Of a stretch of DNA of 14,006 bases, positions 10,157 through 14,006 are shown one piece after another. Positions within the stretch are counted from its first letter, which is position 1; each line of letters begins with the position of its first letter. The notes under the pieces were generated by a model. That model made no database searches, was not told where the DNA came from, and saw nothing but the letters and a program-made list of their open reading frames with translations. Source of the DNA: an uncultured bacterium (GTDB lineage Bacteria > Methylomirabilota > Methylomirabilia > Rokubacteriales > CSP1-6); NCBI GenBank assembly GCA_946479205.1, contig CAMLFJ010000021.1, forward strand, positions 1 to 14,006, given 5' to 3'. Position numbers and translations under genes: made by a program.

Positions 10157-11331
10157 CCTCCGCTCGCATCCTGGTGGTGGACGACGAAGCCGACATCAAC
10201 ACGATCCTGAGCGTGACCCTGCGCCGCGCGGGCTACGAGGTCATCAGCGCGGCCGACGGGCTCGAGGCGATCGAGATCATCCACCTGCACGCCCCCGACC
10301 TGATCCTGCTCGACGTGATGATGCCGCGCGCGGACGGGCTCGAGGCGCTGCGCCGCATCCGGGAGCACGCGCCCACCGCGCACACCCCGGTCATCATGCT
10401 CACCGCCAAGGGCGCGCTCGCCGACAAGATGAAGGGCTTCGAGCGGGGCGCCGACGACTACGTGGCGAAGCCCTTCGAGCCCGCCGAGATCCTCGCCCGC
10501 GTGCAGGCCCTGCTCAAGCGCACCGCCCAGTCGCGGGTGGTGCGCCCGTTGCTGAGCGTGCTGGGCGACTGGTTCACCGCCGAGCACGTGGCCCAGTTCG
10601 GTCGCGACCTGGAGGCGGCGCGCGACATCCAGCGGCGCCTGCTGCCGCCGGTGCCCGCGCGGGTCGCCGGGCTCGACGCGGGGGCGGTGCTGCGCTCGTC
10701 GACGATCGTGGGGGGCGACTTCTACGACATCTTCCCGATGGGCGAGCGGCTGGGGGTGGTGGTCGGCGACGTGTCCGGCAAGGGGATTCCCGCCGCGCTC
10801 CTCATGGTCATGGTGCGGACGCTCCTGCGCGAGATCGCCCGCGACGTGCCCGAGCCCGCGGAGGTGCTGACCCGGCTGAACGCCTCGCTCTGCCGGGACA
10901 TGCCGCCCTCGATGTTCGTGACGCTGGTGCTGGCCGCGCTCGATCCGGCCGGGGAGCCCGGGCGCGTGGTGCTGGCGGGCGGCGGCCACCCCGACCCGGT
11001 GATCGTGCGCGCGGACCGCGGTGCCGCGGTGGCCTCGCTCGGCGAGGCGGGCGGCACCGTGCTCGGGGTGTTTGCCGACGCCGCGTTCGGGCAGATCGAG
11101 CTGACGCTGGCCGAGCCCGGCGACACGCTCGTGCTGCTGACCGACGGCATCGTGGAGGCGCAGAGCGAGGACGGGCACCGGCCCGGCATCGCGGCCCTGC
11201 TGCCCATCTTCGAGCGCGAGCGCGCGCTGAGCGCGCAAGCGCTGGCCGATCGCCTGACCGCGGACGTGCTCCAGCGCGCGGGCGCGCGCCTGCAGGACGA
11301 CATGACCGTCTTCGTGCTCAAACGCTCCTGA
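10153..11331 (+). CDS. Response regulator with PP2C/SpoIIE phosphatase output (RsbU-type, 392 aa)
   Basis: A receiver domain (residues 1-120; acidic pair Asp10-Asp11, phospho-acceptor Asp54, Lys106) is joined by a helical linker to a PP2C-type Ser/Thr phosphatase (residues about 150-392). The linker sequence DLEAARDIQRRLLP is the hallmark of RsbU/SpoIIE proteins. Metal ligands and active-site motifs are intact: Asp189 in GGDFYD, Asp206 in GDVSGKG, Asp331 in TDGIVEA and Asp382-Asp383 in DDMTV. Known relatives dephosphorylate a STAS-domain antagonist to release a sigma factor or other output; the substrate here is not in the window. GTG 10153 overlaps the kinase stop by four bases (GTGA), giving strong coupling, so the kinase is the natural phosphodonor. 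Both receiver domains look functional. Confidence 0.95.
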
Positions 11332-11363
11332 TCCCGCCCGATCCCCGGGGAGGACCCGCCCGC

Positions 11364-12692
11364 ATGATCCGTGTCATCGTCGTCACGCTCGCGCTCCTCG
11401 CGGGCGCCGTCTCCGCGTCCGCCCAGCCCGCGACCCGGGAAGTGGTGGTGCTCACCTCGTTCCCCAAGGAGCTCTTCGAGGCCTACAAGCAGGCCTTCGA
11501 GCAGAAGACCCCGGGGGTGAAGGTGATCGTGAAGCAGCAGCAGACCAACCAGGGCGTGACCTACCTGCGCGAGACCCGGAGCCGGCCGGAGGCCGACGTC
11601 TTCTGGGTCTCCGCGGTGGACGCCTTCCAGGCCCTCAAAACCGACGGCCTGCTCGAGAAGGTCGCGCTGCCGAAGGAGACGCTCGCGCGGATCCCCGCGA
11701 AGATCGGCAGCTTCCCGCTCCACGACCCCGACGGCTACTACTGGGGCTTCGCGGTCTCGGGCTATGGCCTCATGTGGAACACGCGCTACCTGGCCCTGCA
11801 CAAGCTGCCCGCGCCGCGCGAGTGGACCGACCTGGCCGACGCGCGCTACTGGGGCCATCTCGTGATCTCGGCCCCTTCGCGCAGCGGCACGACGCACCTC
11901 ACCGTCGAGGTGATCCTGCAGGCCTACGGCTGGGAGAAGGGCTGGGCGCTCCTGCTCCAGAGCGGCGGCAACATGGGCTCGATCACCGAGCGCAGCTTCG
12001 GGGTCCCGGAGGCGGTGGTCTCGGGGCAGTACGGCATCGGGGTGGTGATCGACTTCTTCGGGCTCTCCGCCATCGCGTCGGGACAGCCGATCGACTTCGT
12101 GTATCCGTCGCTCACCTCGGTGGTGCCGGCCTCGGTGGCGGTGGTGAAGAACGGGCCGAACCCGGCCAATGCCCGCGCCTTCGTCGAGTACCTGCTCGGC
12201 GACGAGGGGCAGCTCCGGCTCTTCGCGCCCGAGATCGGCCGGCTGCCGGTGGTGCCGGCGCTCTACGCGCGCGCCCCCCGGGGCTATCCCAACCCGTTCA
12301 CGATGAAGCTCGGCGGGGTGGACTTCGACGACAAGCTCTCCTCGGGCCGCCGCAACGTGGTCAACGCGCTCTTCGACCAGGTGGTGACCTTCCGCCACAC
12401 CGAGCTCAAGGCGGCGTGGGGCGCCATCCACGCGGCCGACGCGCAGGTGGCGAAGGCGCGGGCGGGCGGCCGCAGCGTGGAGGCCGCCCAGGCCCAGCTC
12501 GCGGAGGCCCGCACGCTCGCGAGCGCGGTGCCGCTCGACGCCCGCCGCGCCTCCGACCGGGAGGTCAACGCCGCCTTCAAGGATCGACCCGAGGTGAAGT
12601 CGCGGATGGAAACCGAGTGGGATACCGCGGCCAAGGCCGCCTACGCGCGCGCCCGCGAGCTCGCGGAGGGCGCGGGAGCCAAGATCCGCTAG
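11364..12692 (+). CDS. ABC transporter periplasmic solute-binding protein, Fe3+/phosphonate class (442 aa)
   Basis: Residues 1-20 are a Sec signal peptide with cleavage after SASA. The mature protein is a type II periplasmic binding protein of the Fe3+/2-aminoethylphosphonate/thiamine class: VVVLTSFPKELFEAYKQAFEQKTPGVKV at the start, then ADVFWVSAVDAFQAL, a Tyr125-Tyr126 pair in DGYYWGFAVSGYGLMWNT, and GTTHLTVEVILQAYGWEKGW. The core ends near residue 345. A further 95 residues form a charged, Ala-rich helical tail (AQVAKARAGGRSVEAAQAQL), making it about 100 longer than usual relatives. ATG 11364 has GGGGAGGA about ten bases upstream (11347-11354). It lies 32 bases after the phosphatase stop, so it could share that message. 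No ATPase or permease is adjacent. The permease at the left edge of the window is of the same broad class, but pairing is a guess. The ligand is unknown. Confidence 0.9.
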   Translation: MIRVIVVTLALLAGAVSASAQPATREVVVLTSFPKELFEAYKQAFEQKTPGVKVIVKQQQTNQGVTYLRETRSRPEADVFWVSAVDAFQALKTDGLLEKVALPKETLARIPAKIGSFPLHDPDGYYWGFAVSGYGLMWNTRYLALHKLPAPREWTDLADARYWGHLVISAPSRSGTTHLTVEVILQAYGWEKGWALLLQSGGNMGSITERSFGVPEAVVSGQYGIGVVIDFFGLSAIASGQPIDFVYPSLTSVVPASVAVVKNGPNPANARAFVEYLLGDEGQLRLFAPEIGRLPVVPALYARAPRGYPNPFTMKLGGVDFDDKLSSGRRNVVNALFDQVVTFRHTELKAAWGAIHAADAQVAKARAGGRSVEAAQAQLAEARTLASAVPLDARRASDREVNAAFKDRPEVKSRMETEWDTAAKAAYARARELAEGAGAKIR

Positions 12693-12727
12693 CCCGAACG
12701 GAGATTGCGCGAACGCGCCGCCAACGG

Positions 12728-14006
12728 CTAGCGCGCGGGCGCGGCCGCCTTCGCGCGGATCGCGCGCGCCTGCGCTTCCATCTCGGCGGCCTCCGGCTCG
12801 CGGTTGGTCTGCTTGAGCAGGGCCGCGTACTCCTCCAGGCTCTCCGCGACCTCGGGGTGGTCGGGCCCGAGCGCCTTGCGCTGTAGCGTGAGCGCCCACT
12901 GGTAGAGCGGCTCGGCCTGCGCGAAGCGGCTCTGGGCGCGGTAGAGCGAGGCCAGATCCACGATCGTCGCGGCCACCTGCGGATGCTCGGGCCCCAGGAC
13001 CTTCTCGCCGATTTGCTGGGCGCGCCGGTAGAGCGGCTCGGCCTGCGCGTACCGGCTCTGGAGGCGGTAGAGCGTCCCCAGGTTACCGAGATCGAGCGCG
13101 ACGCGCGGCGATTCCCGGCCGAACCGTTTCTCGTCGATGGCGAGCGCGCGCTGGTAGCTCGGTTCCGCCTCCGCGTACTTGGTCTGCAGGCGCTGGGCTT
13201 CCCCGAGCGCGCGGAGGCTCCGGGCCAGGTCCGGATGCTCGGGGCCGAGCGTCTTCTCCTGGATCGCGAGGGCCCGGCGGGCCAGGGACTCGGCCGGGCC
13301 GGCGTTCTGCCGCAGCACCGACAGCTCGGCCAGCCCGGCCAGCGTGGCGGCCACGTCCGGATGCTCGGCGCCCAGGGCCTTCTCGCGGATGGCGAGCGCG
13401 CGGCGGCCGAGCGCCTCGGCGTCCGCGTAGCGCCCGCGGGTGCGGGCCAGGCCGGCCAGCAGATCGAGCGCGCCGGCCACCTCGGGGTGCTCGGGGCCCA
13501 GCGCCTTCTCGGCGACCGCGAGCGCGCGGCGGCCGAGCGGCTCCGCCTGCGCGAAGCGTCCCTGCTCGGCCCCGATCTCGCCGAGCGTGACGAGCGGCCC
13601 GATCACCTCGGGATGCTCGGGCCCGAGCGCCTTCTCGCGGATGGCGAGCGCGCGCTGGGCGAGCTGCTCGGTCTCCACGTAGCGGCTCTGGATGCGGTAG
13701 AGGGCGGCCAGGCTCGTGAGGCTCGTGGCCACGTCCACGTGGTCCGGCCCGAGCACCTTCTCACGGATCGCGAGCGCCCGGCGGCTGCGCAGCTCGCCAT
13801 CCGCGTAGCGGCCCTGCAGGCGGTCGAGCGCGGCCAGGGCGTCGAGCGTGCCCGCCACCTCGGGATGCTCCGGCCCCAGCACGCGCTCGTCGATGGTGAG
13901 CGCGCGGCGGAGCAGGGGCTCGGCCTCGGCATAGCGGCCTCGTACCGCGCCGAGTGCTCCGAGCGCGGTGAGGGTGGCCGCCACTTCCGGGTGGTCGGCG
14001 CCAAGC
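12728..14006 (-). CDS. TPR protein, kinesin-light-chain-like repeats, 5' end outside window
   Basis: The visible 425 residues are almost wholly TPR (TPR_10/TPR_12, kinesin light chain type), ending in AAPAR. Each unit begins LGPEHPEVA and continues L-x2-LA-x-LY-x2-Q-x-RY-x2-AEPL-x-RRALAI-x-EK. Ten units follow each other with no insertion. The frame is open to the right edge, and the GTG at 13982-13984 is internal because LGADHPE precedes it. Such proteins are helical scaffolds for protein-protein contacts, and in bacteria they are often joined to a CHAT protease, NB-ARC ATPase or Ser/Thr kinase domain; such a domain could lie beyond the right edge. It converges on the solute-binding gene with a 35-base gap. 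The unit 6 helix hairpin (VLRQNAGPAES) and unit 8 (FGRESPRVA) diverge most. The function is not known. Confidence 0.92.
   Translation of the reverse strand, partial: LGADHPEVAATLTALGALGAVRGRYAEAEPLLRRALTIDERVLGPEHPEVAGTLDALAALDRLQGRYADGELRSRRALAIREKVLGPDHVDVATSLTSLAALYRIQSRYVETEQLAQRALAIREKALGPEHPEVIGPLVTLGEIGAEQGRFAQAEPLGRRALAVAEKALGPEHPEVAGALDLLAGLARTRGRYADAEALGRRALAIREKALGAEHPDVAATLAGLAELSVLRQNAGPAESLARRALAIQEKTLGPEHPDLARSLRALGEAQRLQTKYAEAEPSYQRALAIDEKRFGRESPRVALDLGNLGTLYRLQSRYAQAEPLYRRAQQIGEKVLGPEHPQVAATIVDLASLYRAQSRFAQAEPLYQWALTLQRKALGPDHPEVAESLEEYAALLKQTNREPEAAEMEAQARAIRAKAAAPAR
12746..14005 (-). repeat. Coding tandem repeat, ten units of exactly 126 bp
   Basis: Ten units of 42 codons fill this stretch with no gap or insertion (10 x 126 = 1260 bases). 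At the DNA level neighbouring units share long runs: for example the GCGAGCGCGCGGCGGCCGAG block (plus-strand reading) recurs 126 bases apart near 13393 and 13519. The array continues to the right edge, so the full number is unknown. High DNA identity suggests units were gained by recent duplication and could vary between strains. Confidence 0.85.

Noticed and set aside
11342..11351. 10-base palindrome TCCCCGGGGA covering the ribosome-binding site of the solute-binding gene
   Set aside because: It could hide the ribosome-binding site, but a 10-base palindrome of G and C is easily expected by chance here and has no loop, so I do not call a regulatory site.
12693..12727. Possible terminator hairpin between the converging solute-binding and TPR genes
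   Set aside because: GCGCGAACGCGC at 12707-12718 can pair only with a two-base loop and has no T-tract on either strand.

Overview
This window looks like ordinary chromosome from a very GC-rich, Gram-negative, probably uncultivated soil or groundwater bacterium. Third codon positions are almost all G or C, GTG starts are common, and two products carry Sec signal peptides. The mix of a phosphonate/iron-type ABC transporter, SDR, cupin and large GAF-containing kinase suggests something like Candidatus Rokubacteria/Methylomirabilota or a deltaproteobacterium. That placement is a guess from style, not from a marker gene. I see no rRNA, tRNA, CRISPR array, insertion sequence or phage gene.

Layout. 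(1) 1-3047, plus strand: the 3' part of a two-domain ABC permease of the putative 2-aminoethylphosphonate (PhnU2-like) type, then a small cupin, an SDR oxidoreductase and an exported FecR-like/TPR protein, all nearly touching. (2) 3048-3352: an intergenic gap between converging genes. It holds a 33-nt inverted repeat (31 of 33 paired) around an 84-nt centre, which looks like a small non-coding mobile or REP-like element, or a two-way terminator. (3) 3353-3910, minus strand: a Nudix hydrolase with a perfect Nudix box. (4) 3949-6084, plus strand: a tight run of an unrecognised 78-aa protein, a membrane-anchored YHS/TRASH-like metal-binding protein, a Cof-type HAD phosphatase and a class I methyltransferase. 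(5) 6107-11331, plus strand: a signalling pair. The first member is a 1349-aa cytosolic hybrid histidine kinase (five GAF, PAS, HisKA, HATPase, REC). The second is a REC-PP2C (RsbU/SpoIIE-type) phosphatase whose start codon overlaps the kinase stop. (6) 11364-12692, plus strand: a periplasmic substrate-binding protein of the Fe3+/phosphonate class with an unusual C-terminal helical tail. (7) 12728 to the right edge, minus strand: a kinesin-light-chain-style TPR protein made of exactly ten gapless 42-residue repeats in the visible part.

How the parts may work together. The kinase and PP2C protein almost certainly form one pathway: the kinase senses cytosolic signals through GAF/PAS modules and controls the phosphatase output, which in known RsbU systems dephosphorylates a STAS anti-sigma antagonist. 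No STAS, anti-sigma or HPt gene is visible here. The solute-binding protein lies directly downstream of this pair and has no transporter genes of its own nearby. The permease at the left edge is of a related importer class and could be its partner, but nothing in the window proves that.
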